From: Deltaproteobacteria bacterium Ga0077539
Lineage (GTDB): Bacteria; Myxococcota_A; Polyangia; Polyangiales; Ga0077539
Assembly (NCBI GenBank): GCA_001465015.1
Contig: LNEO01000094.1
Coordinates: forward strand, 1-63,766
DNA: 63,766 nucleotides
Reading direction: 5' to 3'
Shown here one piece after another: positions 1 to 7,665 of this stretch. Position 1 is the first letter of the stretch; every line of letters begins with the position of its first letter. The notes under the pieces were generated by a model that made no database searches, was not told where the DNA came from, and was given only the letters and a program-made list of their open reading frames with translations. A program made the translations under genes and the position numbers.

Positions 1-497
1 AACCGCGCGTGCGTTGCTACGGGGCCGCCCTCGAAGGGCCCCAACGGCGGCGCCGTGCGCGACGGATCAGGGACCGTCGCAGTGGCCGACGCTCGCAACG
101 GCAGAGAGACGTTTCCTGCGGCGTCGAGGGCGACGACCTCGAGCGAGGCCATCGCGTCGAGCGCGAGGCTGTCGACGGTGAACGACCGAGCGTCCGCAGC
201 GAGATCTCGCGTGCTCCCATCCGCACGGCGTACGCGGTAACCAGTGACCGCGACGTTGTCCGTCGCCTCGGGCCAGGTGAACACAACGCGATCGAGCCCA
301 CCGACAGCGGTGAGCGTCGCACCGTCCGGCCACCGTGGCGCTGTCGTGTCGGCGACGGACGCTTCGCTGTCCGCAACGACCTCGTTGACGACGTCTGCGC
401 TCGCATCGGTGGGCGTTGGCCCAGGACATCCAACGAGAACGACCGAAAGCGCCGCGACCACGCCACGACGCGCCCAACCCCGATTCGACGATCCCAT
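1..497 (-). CDS. FN3-like lipoprotein, C-terminus off the left edge
   Basis: Reading from the ATG at 497 down to base 1 gives about 165 open codons with no stop, so the C-terminus lies outside the window. The N-terminus is a lipoprotein signal: Arg residues at 6, 10 and 11, a hydrophobic stretch, then lipobox LVGC with the acylated Cys at residue 24, followed by a Pro/Thr/Asp-rich linker. Residues ~55-140 read like a fibronectin type III domain (TGYRVRRADGS, then VVALDAAGNVSLPL, a typical last strand). It is therefore probably anchored in the outer membrane with an exposed Ig-like module. No function can be assigned from FN3 alone. It lies 131 bp downstream of the DUF429 gene on the same strand and may be a separate unit. 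Confidence 0.7.
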   Translation of the reverse strand, partial: MGSSNRGWARRGVVAALSVVLVGCPGPTPTDASADVVNEVVADSEASVADTTAPRWPDGATLTAVGGLDRVVFTWPEATDNVAVTGYRVRRADGSTRDLAADARSFTVDSLALDAMASLEVVALDAAGNVSLPLRASATATVPDPSRTAPPLGPFEGGPVATHAR

Positions 498-628
498 GAC
501 CCAATCGATACCTCTGCGTTGGGGACGGATGCAACCCCCCCGAGGAGACAACAGTCAAGCGCCGATCGGGCTCGTCGCACGCCGCTGCCCGGTGCGTTCG
601 CCCTGATATTCACGGGCGATGCTGATTG

Positions 629-1432
629 TCACAACATCGTGAGCGCGTCTGCTAGCGGCAGTGTGATCCACCCTTCACAGCGAGCCGTGTCTCGCTGTTC
701 GTCGGGAACGGAGTGCACCTTTCCGAGCGCCGCAGCGCGAGCCACGAGGGCGCAGACGAATGCATCGAGAGCGTGATCGGTCGCGACGCAGGTCGACTCA
801 TCGGTACCGCTCCAACGCACGCGCCGGGACAGTTGCCGCGTGATCGCCGCGAGCATCGCACCTCGGCGACGCGCGCCAGCATCGGTGGCCTTCTTGTAGC
901 CCGTGCGCTCGATCGACCAGACCGCGAGCGCGGCCGCGGGATATGCCTCGACGATGTGAGGGCCGCTACCCAGCTCTTCGCCGAGTCGCGAAGTGACCAC
1001 GGTGCAGTCGTGCCCGAGCACATCGAGCACTCCGCACACCCGCCACGAGGCCATCGCGATCTTGTCCGACGAAACCGAGAGCGGACTGACGGGCTCGATC
1101 GCTGTTGAACTCGGCGACGATCGGCGCGAGATGGCGTCCACGACGATGCGGCGAGTTGCATCTTCGGTGGCCCGCAGACGAAACGCGGCGTCGGTCGGCT
1201 TGGACCAAGAACCACCAGGAATCCAGTTCGAGACGGCGTGCACCATCGCGGTTGGCCAGCCAAACGGCGCATCGAGCGCTGTAACTCGTGCAGCGCGTGC
1301 CCGTTCGACGATTCGTGCATCGCTGACGCGCAGCTCGAGCAGCTCGACGACGGCCTCGGATTCGGCCCAGCGAATTTCGCAGAGCGCAGTGTTCTTGGCG
1401 TCTTTCGCGATGTCTACGCCGACTGAAATCAC
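629..1432 (-). CDS. DUF429 family protein (RNase H-fold predicted nuclease)
   Basis: 267 aa from a GTG start. Visible motifs are VGVDIAKDAKNTAL near the N-terminus (Asp7), TALDAPFGWP (Asp54), HIVEAYPAAAL (Glu162) and TDHALDAFVCALVAR near the C-terminus (Asp219/Asp223). This spacing of acidic residues on predicted strands is the pattern of DUF429, a family predicted to have the RNase H fold and metal-dependent nuclease activity; its biological role is not established. The protein is soluble, with no signal peptide. It stands 183 bp downstream of the amidase gene, so it could be the last member of the same minus-strand unit or independent. Family assignment is by motif reading only. Confidence 0.75.
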   Translation of the reverse strand: MISVGVDIAKDAKNTALCEIRWAESEAVVELLELRVSDARIVERARAARVTALDAPFGWPTAMVHAVSNWIPGGSWSKPTDAAFRLRATEDATRRIVVDAISRRSSPSSTAIEPVSPLSVSSDKIAMASWRVCGVLDVLGHDCTVVTSRLGEELGSGPHIVEAYPAAALAVWSIERTGYKKATDAGARRRGAMLAAITRQLSRRVRWSGTDESTCVATDHALDAFVCALVARAAALGKVHSVPDEQRDTARCEGWITLPLADALTML

Positions 1433-1615
1433 TCGGCCAGCGTTGCGTGCTTTCGCGTCGTGCGCAATCCGCGAAGGCGCTCCTCAGCTTGATTCCGAGG
1501 GTTCTCTCTCGAGCTCCGCGCCCCCGCTGAGCGGGGCGAGCACTCTTCTCTGCGTGCGCAGCCACACCCAACGCAAACGCGGCTCGAGTGTATCTCGCGT
1601 CGTCCCGTACCCGTG

Positions 1616-2245
1616 CTACTCGATCCCCACCCTCCCCTTCGCCCGCACGAGCACCTCCGCGACCACCGGCCCCGGGTCGCCCGGTCCTCGGTCGTCCGTG
1701 AAGTTCGCGTGCGCGAACAACCCTTGCAGCCCGCGCAATCGCCCCGCGCGCACGCCTGCCAACACCCTCAGCTCCGGCCGCCCGTTGCGCCACGGAACCA
1801 CCCGCGCGATCCCGAGCTCCCTCGCGAGGACCTCGATCAGCTCGACCGCCGCGCGCACTTGCGCTTCGTACAATTCGCCCGTGAGCGCCTGCACCATCTC
1901 GATCCCCACGCTGAACGGGTTCGCCGCGCCCGCGTGCCAGGTGAACCACCGCGCGGGATCGCTCTGCTGAAACACCGTTCCATCGCGATCGACGGTGAAG
2001 TCCCAGCTCTTGTTCGTCGCGCGCGCGTTGGCCGCGACGTACCCGCGGCCAGCGGGAGTTCCGCTGCCCGCGTGCAGCGCGCCGAGGCGGCCCCAGGTCG
2101 TGTGCAGCACGATCGCGCGCACCCGCTCTCTTCTCCGCGACCGATTCTCCCTGAGCTGAGGAACCCTCGCATCCTCGAGCCACGTCACCACGCGTGCGTG
2201 CGCCACCTTCACGCGTCGCCCGTCGATGACGATGCCGGCGTTCAT
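1616..2245 (-). CDS. N-acetylmuramoyl-L-alanine amidase (Amidase_2/endolysin type)
   Basis: 209 aa from ATG at 2245, which overlaps the stop of the upstream gene as ATGA. An open frame continues upstream, but it is only a shadow. The core fits the zinc amidase family that cleaves the bond between MurNAc and L-Ala in peptidoglycan: AIVLHTTWG (His48), a central FTWHAGAANP (His104), VGIEMVQ (Glu116) and, near the C-terminus, AHANFTDDRGPGDPG (His179, Asp190), where the His...DPG pair is the usual distal zinc-ligand motif. No signal peptide or membrane segment is seen, as in phage endolysins and unlike housekeeping periplasmic amidases. The context (second lysin-like protein, KGG/HTH-type protein, serine recombinase) supports a phage-derived lysis role. 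Confidence 0.8.
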   Translation of the reverse strand: MNAGIVIDGRRVKVAHARVVTWLEDARVPQLRENRSRRRERVRAIVLHTTWGRLGALHAGSGTPAGRGYVAANARATNKSWDFTVDRDGTVFQQSDPARWFTWHAGAANPFSVGIEMVQALTGELYEAQVRAAVELIEVLARELGIARVVPWRNGRPELRVLAGVRAGRLRGLQGLFAHANFTDDRGPGDPGPVVAEVLVRAKGRVGIE

Positions 2246-2571
2246 CGCGCTGCCTTCGCGCACGTCACCCGCGCGTGCAACAGCCGCAGCGCGGCGGCGA
2301 TTTCCCTCAGCTCGCGCGCCCGCTCGCGCTCGGCCGCCGCGAGGTCGTACCGATGGCTCTGCGTGAACCCGTCGCCCGCGCGCGTGCATCGCACCGCTTC
2401 GTACTCGAGCCTCGCGCTCACTTCGTCCGCCGCGCGCGACGACCGCCCGTGGTGCGCGATCAGCGCGATCGCGTCCAGCGACAGCAGCACCTCGAGCGCC
2501 TGCACCACCGCGTCGTCCATCGGGCGCTCCTGCGCAGAGACTCCATTCGACTCGCGCTCGAGGTCGTTCAC
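2242..2571 (-). CDS. small hypothetical protein in the lysin operon
   Basis: 109 aa from GTG 2571, chosen because it overlaps the preceding stop as GTGA and has GGAGG seven bases upstream. A second candidate start, ATG 2520, has its own CAGGAG and would give 92 aa. The product is soluble and mostly helical, with a charged C-terminal helix (AAAERERARELREIAAAL). There is no membrane segment, so it does not look like a holin, although its position between two lysin-like genes is where a holin or spanin would be expected. It overlaps the amidase start by ATGA, so the genes are probably translationally coupled. Function not recognised. Confidence 0.6.
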   Translation of the reverse strand: MNDLERESNGVSAQERPMDDAVVQALEVLLSLDAIALIAHHGRSSRAADEVSARLEYEAVRCTRAGDGFTQSHRYDLAAAERERARELREIAAALRLLHARVTCAKAAR

Positions 2572-3491
2572 GGCGACACCTCCAACGCGCGCAACGTCTC
2601 GGGCCCCAGCACGTTGTCCACAGTGATTCCTGCGCAACGCTGAAACGCCACGAGCCCATCGGGCCGCCAGTACCCACGTCGATCGAGCTCGCACAGCGCG
2701 AGAAACGCCGCTCTCCCGTCTCGATCGACCCTCGATGGAACCGCCCACAGCGCCACTCGCTTGTGCCCCAACGCGCTCGCCGCCGTGTCCCTCATCGGAA
2801 CGTGATGCAGCTGGAAGTACGGCCTCCACTCGACCCCGTCGCGCATCGTCGTTGATGGGTCGTCCTCGACGATCCACCCCGCGCGCACGGCCGCGGCCCA
2901 CGATTTCAACGCGCGCGCTTCTCGTGCCGCGAGCGCTCCGCGGTGCGCCATCAAGCCGTCGCCGGGCGCTGCGTAGACCTGGCAGTATGAAGTGGTGATG
3001 GGGGAGTGGGGGCCGAGCCAGTCGTTCCAGTTGTAGGAGGCGTGAAACGAGGGGTGGTCGTACGCCGTGTGCACCTGCTCGATCGCCGGAAACCTCGCCG
3101 CGATCTCCCCCAGCGCCCCGCGCACGAGCTCGCTCAGCCGCGCGCGTTCGGCGCTGTTGGGAGCGCGCTTCCAGCTCCCCTCCGCGTTGTGCGTGATCGC
3201 CACCGCGCCGACCGAGTGCGCCCGCTGCGCGAGCGCGACCATCGTGCGGATGCCCTGCGTGATGGAGGTCCTTCCCTTCGCGACCTCGCGCGCGATCGAG
3301 TCGAGACCGAAGCCGCACACCAGCTCGACATCGCCGAGCGTCGCGCGGATCTTGTCGGCGACGAGCTGCACGCTCCACGAGTGCACCTGCACCGTTCGAG
3401 GCTTCGCGCGCTCGAGCAACGCGCGCCCGACGGACCAGGCCGCCTCGGGGCCGTCTGGATGCCACAGGGTGACGACGGGGCCGTTCTTCAT
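2568..3491 (-). CDS. lysin-like protein with C-terminal peptidoglycan-binding-type tail
   Basis: 307 aa from ATG 3491, which has a strong Shine-Dalgarno sequence (GGAGGA) and overlaps the upstream stop by ATGA. The last ~45 residues (GYWRPDGLVAFQRCAGI, then VDNVLGPETLRAL) follow the PG_binding_1 pattern F-Q...G-I-x-V-D...G-P-x-T-L..L. The ~250-residue N-terminal part alternates hydrophobic strands and charged helices and contains HTAYDHPSFHASYNWNDW and PYFQLHHVP. It could be a TIM-barrel-like hydrolase, but I do not recognise the family. No signal peptide is seen. The inferred role is a second cell-wall enzyme or a virion/lysis protein beside the amidase. The catalytic assignment is open. Confidence 0.6.
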   Translation of the reverse strand: MKNGPVVTLWHPDGPEAAWSVGRALLERAKPRTVQVHSWSVQLVADKIRATLGDVELVCGFGLDSIAREVAKGRTSITQGIRTMVALAQRAHSVGAVAITHNAEGSWKRAPNSAERARLSELVRGALGEIAARFPAIEQVHTAYDHPSFHASYNWNDWLGPHSPITTSYCQVYAAPGDGLMAHRGALAAREARALKSWAAAVRAGWIVEDDPSTTMRDGVEWRPYFQLHHVPMRDTAASALGHKRVALWAVPSRVDRDGRAAFLALCELDRRGYWRPDGLVAFQRCAGITVDNVLGPETLRALEVSP

Positions 3492-3847
3492 GGTTCCTCC
3501 TTCGTGAGTCGTTCGAGTGCGTGCGCGATGCGCGACTCGGTCGCGCGCGTCATGCGTCCTCCGCGCAGGGCGTCTTTGAGCGTCGAGCGGGCGATTCCCG
3601 CGATGCGCGCGACGACGGTCAGCGTGCGTCGCGACACCAGACGCGCGAGCGCCGAGCGGGTGTCGCTCGAGAGCGCGACGAGCTCCTTCCAGCGGAGCTC
3701 GGCCATCGCGCGGGCGTTTCCGCCGTGAATCGAGTACGCGGCGCCGCACTCCCGACGAGCGTGTCCGCCGAGCGAGGCGAGTCGCTTGCGTCGCTCTGGG
3801 TCGAGCGCTGCGAATCCTCGCAGCCGTGGTGGTCTTGCTTCGCTCAC
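3488..3847 (-). CDS. KGG-motif / helix-turn-helix-like small protein
   Basis: 119 aa from GTG 3847. The first half carries the motif RGFAALDPERRKRLASLGG and a second, looser GG element (AYSIHGGNARAMAEL). This resembles the KGG stress-protein motif (RGFA.MDPE...IAS.GG) seen in general stress proteins and in some phage regulators. The second half (LTVVARIAGIARSTLKDALRG) is a plausible lambda-repressor-like helix-turn-helix. It heads the lysin operon and is divergent from the serine recombinase, so it may regulate both; this is inferred from position. It could instead be a purely structural phage protein. Confidence 0.55.
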   Translation of the reverse strand: MSEARPPRLRGFAALDPERRKRLASLGGHARRECGAAYSIHGGNARAMAELRWKELVALSSDTRSALARLVSRRTLTVVARIAGIARSTLKDALRGGRMTRATESRIAHALERLTKEEP

Positions 3848-3944
3848 CCTCCGAGCGTGCGCGACCGCGAGAGCGCCGATCGGTCAGAGCGTGTCGAGAT
3901 CTCGAATTCGTGTGTCGGAGTGCAGTGCCGTAGACGGGCGCCGC

Positions 3945-3970
3945 GTACACGAGACGAACGGCGTGTGTAC
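3945..3970. promoter_or_regulatory. inverted repeat in the divergent regulator/recombinase intergenic region
   Basis: GTACAC at 3945-3950 and GTGTAC at 3965-3970 form a perfect 6-bp inverted repeat separated by 14 bp. It lies in the 166-bp gap between the divergently transcribed HTH-like protein and the recombinase. The size and location suit an operator, but a repeat this short occurs often by chance. Confidence 0.3.
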
Positions 3971-4013
3971 AGGGAGGCTTGCGCGCGCTGCGTCAACGAC
4001 TCACCTCGCGCCC

Positions 4014-4703
4014 ATGGCGAAGCGCAAGACTGGGTCGGCGAGCATTGCCGTAGGCTACGTGCGCGCGTCGACCGATCGACAAGAGCTCGGTCCCGAGGCG
4101 CAGCGCGACGAGCTCGCGCGTTGGGCCGAGCGCGAGCAGGTCACGGTGGTCGCGGTTCACGAGGACAGCGTGAGCGGCGGCGCGGAGCTCGAGGATCGAC
4201 CGGGACTGCTGGCGGCGATCGACGCGGCGAAGGGCGCAGGCGCGGGGCTGCTCGTGGTCACGCGGCGCGATCGGCTCGCGAGGGACGTGGCCATCGCGGC
4301 GTTGATCGAGCGAGAGGTCGCGCGCGTCGGGGCGAGGGTGGTGACTACCGACGGCGTGGCGAGCGGGCAGGGCGCCGCGGAGATTTTTCAGCGGTCGATC
4401 TTGGACGCGGTCGCGCAGTTCGAACGGGCGCTGATTCGCGAGCGGACGCGGGCGGCGCTGCGCGCCAAGCGGGCGAGGGGAGAGCGGACGGGCGGCGTTC
4501 CGTGGGGGTATCGCGCGGGTGAGGGCGGGCGGCTCGAGATCGAGCAGCGTGAGCGGCAGATCGCGGAGCGCGTGCGTGAGCTGCGCGCGAGAGGGCGACC
4601 GCTGCGGGCGATCGTGCGTGTGTTGGACGAAGAGGGGTTGCTGGCGCGCACGGGACGGCGGCTCGGGCTCACGCAGGTCGCTCGGCTGCTGCGAACACGC
4701 TGA
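4014..4703 (+). CDS. serine recombinase (resolvase/invertase family)
   Basis: 229 aa from ATG 4014; an in-frame extension upstream to 3786 looks non-coding. The N-terminal catalytic domain has VGYVRASTDRQ with the predicted nucleophile Ser19, and VVTRRDRLARD with the conserved Arg cluster (residues 84-90). The QGAAEIFQRSILDAVAQFER helix is the long E-helix region. The C-terminus is short (GGVPWGYRAGEGGRLEIE and then a helix-rich tail with a likely HTH), so this is a resolvase/invertase-sized protein, not a large phage integrase. It is divergent from the lysin operon and immediately upstream of the AbiE pair. It may have moved, or may still invert or resolve, this island; no att sites were identified. 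Confidence 0.85.
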   Translation: MAKRKTGSASIAVGYVRASTDRQELGPEAQRDELARWAEREQVTVVAVHEDSVSGGAELEDRPGLLAAIDAAKGAGAGLLVVTRRDRLARDVAIAALIEREVARVGARVVTTDGVASGQGAAEIFQRSILDAVAQFERALIRERTRAALRAKRARGERTGGVPWGYRAGEGGRLEIEQRERQIAERVRELRARGRPLRAIVRVLDEEGLLARTGRRLGLTQVARLLRTR

Positions 4704-4732
4704 GCGCGCGGCGTGACGGGCGCTGGGCGAGG

Positions 4733-4768
4733 TTGCACAAACATATCAATCATTTTAATGTTTGTGCA
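4733..4768 (+). promoter_or_regulatory. abiE promoter with overlapping AbiEi-type operator; probable leaderless start
   Basis: An AT-rich patch in otherwise GC-rich DNA contains an 11-bp perfect inverted repeat, TGCACAAACAT at 4734-4744 and ATGTTTGTGCA at 4758-4768. A -35-like TTGCAC (4733-4738) and a -10-like TAATGT (4756-4761) are separated by 17 bp and sit under the two arms. The right arm ends on the A of the AbiEi ATG. A start about 7 nt after the -10 would fall on the initiation codon, so the mRNA may be leaderless. AbiEi antitoxins are known to autorepress by binding inverted repeats upstream of abiE. Confidence 0.65.
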
Positions 4769-5355
4769 TGGGTCGTCCGTCGCCGTCGAGCATCGTGCCG
4801 AGCTGGGATGCGCTGTACGAGCTGGCGGCTCCGCAGGACGGGTACTTCAGCGCAGCGCAGGCGCGGGATGCGGGCTACTCGCTGCCGCTGCTGCAGTACT
4901 ACCTCGGGCGTCGACGGCTGCTGCGCGTCGGGCGGGGGATCTTTCGGCTCGTGCATTTCCCCGCGGGTGAGCACGAGGACCTGGTGGTGCTGTGGCTGTG
5001 GTCGGGGCGCGAGGGCGTGTTCAGCCACGAGACCGCGCTCGCGTTGCACGAGCTGTCCGACGTGATGCCAGCGACGCGGCACATGAGCGTTCCTGCTCGG
5101 TGGACGCGGCGGCGCGTGAAGGTTCCCGAGGGCGTCGAGCTTCACTTCGCCGATGTCGTCGCGGAGCAGACGCGGTGGGTGGGCGCGGTTGCGGTGACCG
5201 CGCCGCTGCGGACGATCGAGGACTGCGTGGCTGCGCACGTCTCGCCCGAGTGGATCGAGCAAGCGGCCCGGCAAGGCGTCGAGCGGGGGCTGTTTTCGAG
5301 CGCCGCGGTGAACAAAGCGCGGGGACGGCGTGCGGCGAAGGCGAGGGCGCGGTGA
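4768..5355 (+). CDS. abiEi: AbiEi antitoxin (type IV toxin-antitoxin, transcriptional repressor)
   Basis: 195 aa from ATG 4768; a TTG two codons upstream is a weaker alternative. The N-terminal ~60 residues form a winged helix (GYFSAAQARDAGYSLPLLQYY, then LLRVGRGIFRL), the DNA-binding domain of AbiEi. The C-terminal ~130 residues are the antitoxin domain (SHETALALHELSD, TAPLRTIEDCV). In this family the antitoxin blocks AbiEii indirectly and represses its own operon through inverted repeats, and such a repeat overlaps the start here. The stop overlaps the toxin start by GTGA, as expected for a bicistronic TA pair. Systems of this family provide abortive phage resistance. Confidence 0.88.
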   Translation: MGRPSPSSIVPSWDALYELAAPQDGYFSAAQARDAGYSLPLLQYYLGRRRLLRVGRGIFRLVHFPAGEHEDLVVLWLWSGREGVFSHETALALHELSDVMPATRHMSVPARWTRRRVKVPEGVELHFADVVAEQTRWVGAVAVTAPLRTIEDCVAAHVSPEWIEQAARQGVERGLFSSAAVNKARGRRAAKARAR

Positions 5356-6251
5356 GCTACACGACGCCGGCTGCGTTCAAGCAAGCGCTCGAGGTGCGGC
5401 TTCGCGCCGAAGCTGCAGCGACGCGGAGAGACCTCGCACGCGTGCGACAGTTGCTGGTGTTCGAGCGGTTCTTGTCGCGCGTGTTTGCGGCGTTTGGCGA
5501 GAGCGTCGTGCTCAAGGGCGGCGTCGTGCTCGAGCTTCGGCTCGCCCGCGCTCGAACGACCAGGGACATCGATCTTCGCGCGAGCGGAGATCCTGAAAAA
5601 ATCCTCGCGAAGCTTCGAGAGGCATGCGCGCTGGATAGCGGAGACTGGCTGCAGTTTTTGGTGCGACCGGACGCTACGCATCCCGAGATGAAGGGCGACG
5701 GCGTGGTCTGCGACGGACGACGGTTTCGCGTCGAAGCGCAGCTCGCTGGCCGCCTCTACGGAACCGCGTTCGGCGTCGACGTTGCGATGGGCGATCCCAT
5801 CCACGGGGCCGTTGAAGAGATCCACGGATCGGATCGCCTTGCGTTCATCGGCGCGCCTCGACCAGCGTTTCGCGTGTATCCCCGCGAGACGCACATCGCC
5901 GAGAAGCTGCACGCCTACACGCTCCCGCGCGTCGGCGAGAACAGCCGCGTGAAGGACCTGCCGGACCTCGTGCTCCTCGCGCAGACCGGGCCGATGCGAG
6001 CGGACGCCATCCGCGCGGCATTGCGTACCACGTTCGACTTTCGCGCCACCCATGCTGTTCCCTCGGCGCTTCCGTCGCCGCCGGCCGCGTGGGCTCCAGT
6101 GTACGAGCGCATCGCCCGCGTGGACGATCTGCGCTGGAAATCACTTGATGAACTGAGTGATGCGGTTCGCGCGTTCCTCGACCCGGTCCTCGCGTCGATG
6201 CCCGACGCAATCGAGTGGAGCCCCGCGGAGTGGGCCTGGCGTGCTGGGTGA
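5352..6251 (+). CDS. abiEii: AbiEii toxin (nucleotidyltransferase)
   Basis: 299 aa from GTG 5352, overlapping the antitoxin stop. The nucleotidyltransferase core is intact: VVLKGGVVLELRL (Lys55-Gly57) followed by RTTRDIDLRA (Asp72, Asp74) matches the GG...T-x-D-I-D-L signature of the AbiEii/DUF1814 family. Later conserved elements are RVEAQLAGRLYG and ETHIAEKLHAY, with the family's Lys-containing helix. Known family members transfer nucleotides to tRNA or another target and arrest growth until the antitoxin acts. No frameshift or missing catalytic residue is seen, so the pair appears functional. The gene ends 85 bp before the convergent histidine-phosphatase gene. Confidence 0.9.
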   Translation: MSYTTPAAFKQALEVRLRAEAAATRRDLARVRQLLVFERFLSRVFAAFGESVVLKGGVVLELRLARARTTRDIDLRASGDPEKILAKLREACALDSGDWLQFLVRPDATHPEMKGDGVVCDGRRFRVEAQLAGRLYGTAFGVDVAMGDPIHGAVEEIHGSDRLAFIGAPRPAFRVYPRETHIAEKLHAYTLPRVGENSRVKDLPDLVLLAQTGPMRADAIRAALRTTFDFRATHAVPSALPSPPAAWAPVYERIARVDDLRWKSLDELSDAVRAFLDPVLASMPDAIEWSPAEWAWRAG

Positions 6252-6336
6252 CGTTCGCAATGATCGGCGCCGTTGCCGAGAGATCGATCCCTGTGCTTCG
6301 GCCGCTCGCTGTACGTTGGCGTGTCGTAGCGAGTGG

Positions 6337-7665
6337 CTACTCCGCGGTCGACTGCGCTGCGCTCGTGTGCTCAGCGAGCTCGGCCTCGAGCGCTCCCGCG
6401 CCGACGGAGCGATGTAGCCGCGCGATCATCTCTGACCGCTCCTCGGGAGGCTGCGCTTCGAACATGCTCCAGATCGCCGCTTCTTCGCTCGCTGGAAGTT
6501 CGTAGCCGAGCTCGCTCGCGTACCGTCGGAGCCGCACGAGCGAGGTGAGCGCGTGCCGTGGATTGATCAGTGGCTTGTGCAGCAGCACTGCGCGTCGCTC
6601 GACCGACTCGAGCGCAAGCGGATGGATCAGCGCGCGCATTGCTCCGCCCGATGCGTGCTCCACGCCCACTGCCGACAGCCCAATGTCGAATCGAACGAGC
6701 CGATCTTCGAGAGTGGATACCGAGCAGTTGTAGGGGACATCGATCCGTCGCGATCCGAGCTGGAAGACCTCCGAGTACGCACGTGTCTCGCGAAGACTCG
6801 CGCCTCGATCGCGCAGCGCGCCGACGAGCCGCGCTCGATCGGCCTCGGACGCTGCCCAGAGATCGAGGTCGCGCGGCTCGAGCCCCGTGAGCAGCGTCTT
6901 GAAGGCTCCGCCCGCGAGGAAGAACCGCGCGTCGACGCGCTCATCGACGACCGCGTTGATCTCGCGTCGCGCGAAGCCGAGCACGTCCGGCTCGCTCAGC
7001 GAGCAGAGCGGGGCCGCGCGTGTCCCGTGGTGCTCGCGGTACGCAGTTCGAACCTGCGCTCCGTCGCGCCAGAGCCATGCACCCTCGAGGTAATGCGGCC
7101 ACGCTTCGCGCCCGAGCGCGGTGCCCAAGAGCCGCGCTGCCATCGCGGTCACGAGCGAGTCGTGCGTGACGAACACATGAATCCCCGGCGCTGGTTCTCG
7201 CAGCATTCGATGCGCCAAGAATCGCGCTGCGGCGTCTGCGTCGGCGATGCCCGACAACGCGCCTTCGCGCGCGCCCACGAGGTGCTCCATCACCGTCTCG
7301 TGGCCGAGCTCTCGCCAAACGTTGCCCGCCCCTCCATGTACGACGAACGCGCCGGGATGACCGAGCAACGTGTCGCGCGCGATCGGCAGCGAGCGCCGAG
7401 CGCCCTCGGCCAGGCATTGCGCAGTCTCGACGCATCGACGAACCGGGCTCGCGTGCAGCGATCGCAGTCGATCTCCGAGGAGCGCGCCGAGCTCCGTCGC
7501 GATTCGCACTCCCTCCTCGGTGATCGGGAGATCGAAGCCCTCGTCGCCCTCTGCCAGGGGAGGTCGCGCCGTGTGCCTCAGCAGCACCGCGACGGCACGA
7601 TCGCGCGGCGCGGCGTTGATCCACCTCATCGTTGATGCGGGAATTACGATCTTCGCGCCGCTCAT
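6337..7665 (-). CDS. histidine phosphatase fused to a nucleotidyltransferase-like domain
   Basis: 442 aa from ATG 7665, overlapping the previous stop as ATGA. Residues ~20-215 are a histidine phosphatase domain: LLRHTARPPL (Arg30, catalytic His31), SPVRR (Arg76/77) and FVTHDSLV (His168). Residues ~235-400 contain FFLAGGAFKTLLTG followed by PRDLDLW (Asp266, Asp268), the GG...D-x-D pattern of polymerase-beta-type nucleotidyltransferases. One polypeptide could therefore remove a phosphate and handle a nucleotide or nucleotidyl group. This would fit sugar activation in a pathway with an epimerase and a glycosyltransferase, but the substrate is unknown. It is the last gene of the peptide/radical SAM operon. 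Domain identities are fairly secure; the combined function is inference. Confidence 0.75.
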   Translation of the reverse strand: MSGAKIVIPASTMRWINAAPRDRAVAVLLRHTARPPLAEGDEGFDLPITEEGVRIATELGALLGDRLRSLHASPVRRCVETAQCLAEGARRSLPIARDTLLGHPGAFVVHGGAGNVWRELGHETVMEHLVGAREGALSGIADADAAARFLAHRMLREPAPGIHVFVTHDSLVTAMAARLLGTALGREAWPHYLEGAWLWRDGAQVRTAYREHHGTRAAPLCSLSEPDVLGFARREINAVVDERVDARFFLAGGAFKTLLTGLEPRDLDLWAASEADRARLVGALRDRGASLRETRAYSEVFQLGSRRIDVPYNCSVSTLEDRLVRFDIGLSAVGVEHASGGAMRALIHPLALESVERRAVLLHKPLINPRHALTSLVRLRRYASELGYELPASEEAAIWSMFEAQPPEERSEMIARLHRSVGAGALEAELAEHTSAAQSTAE

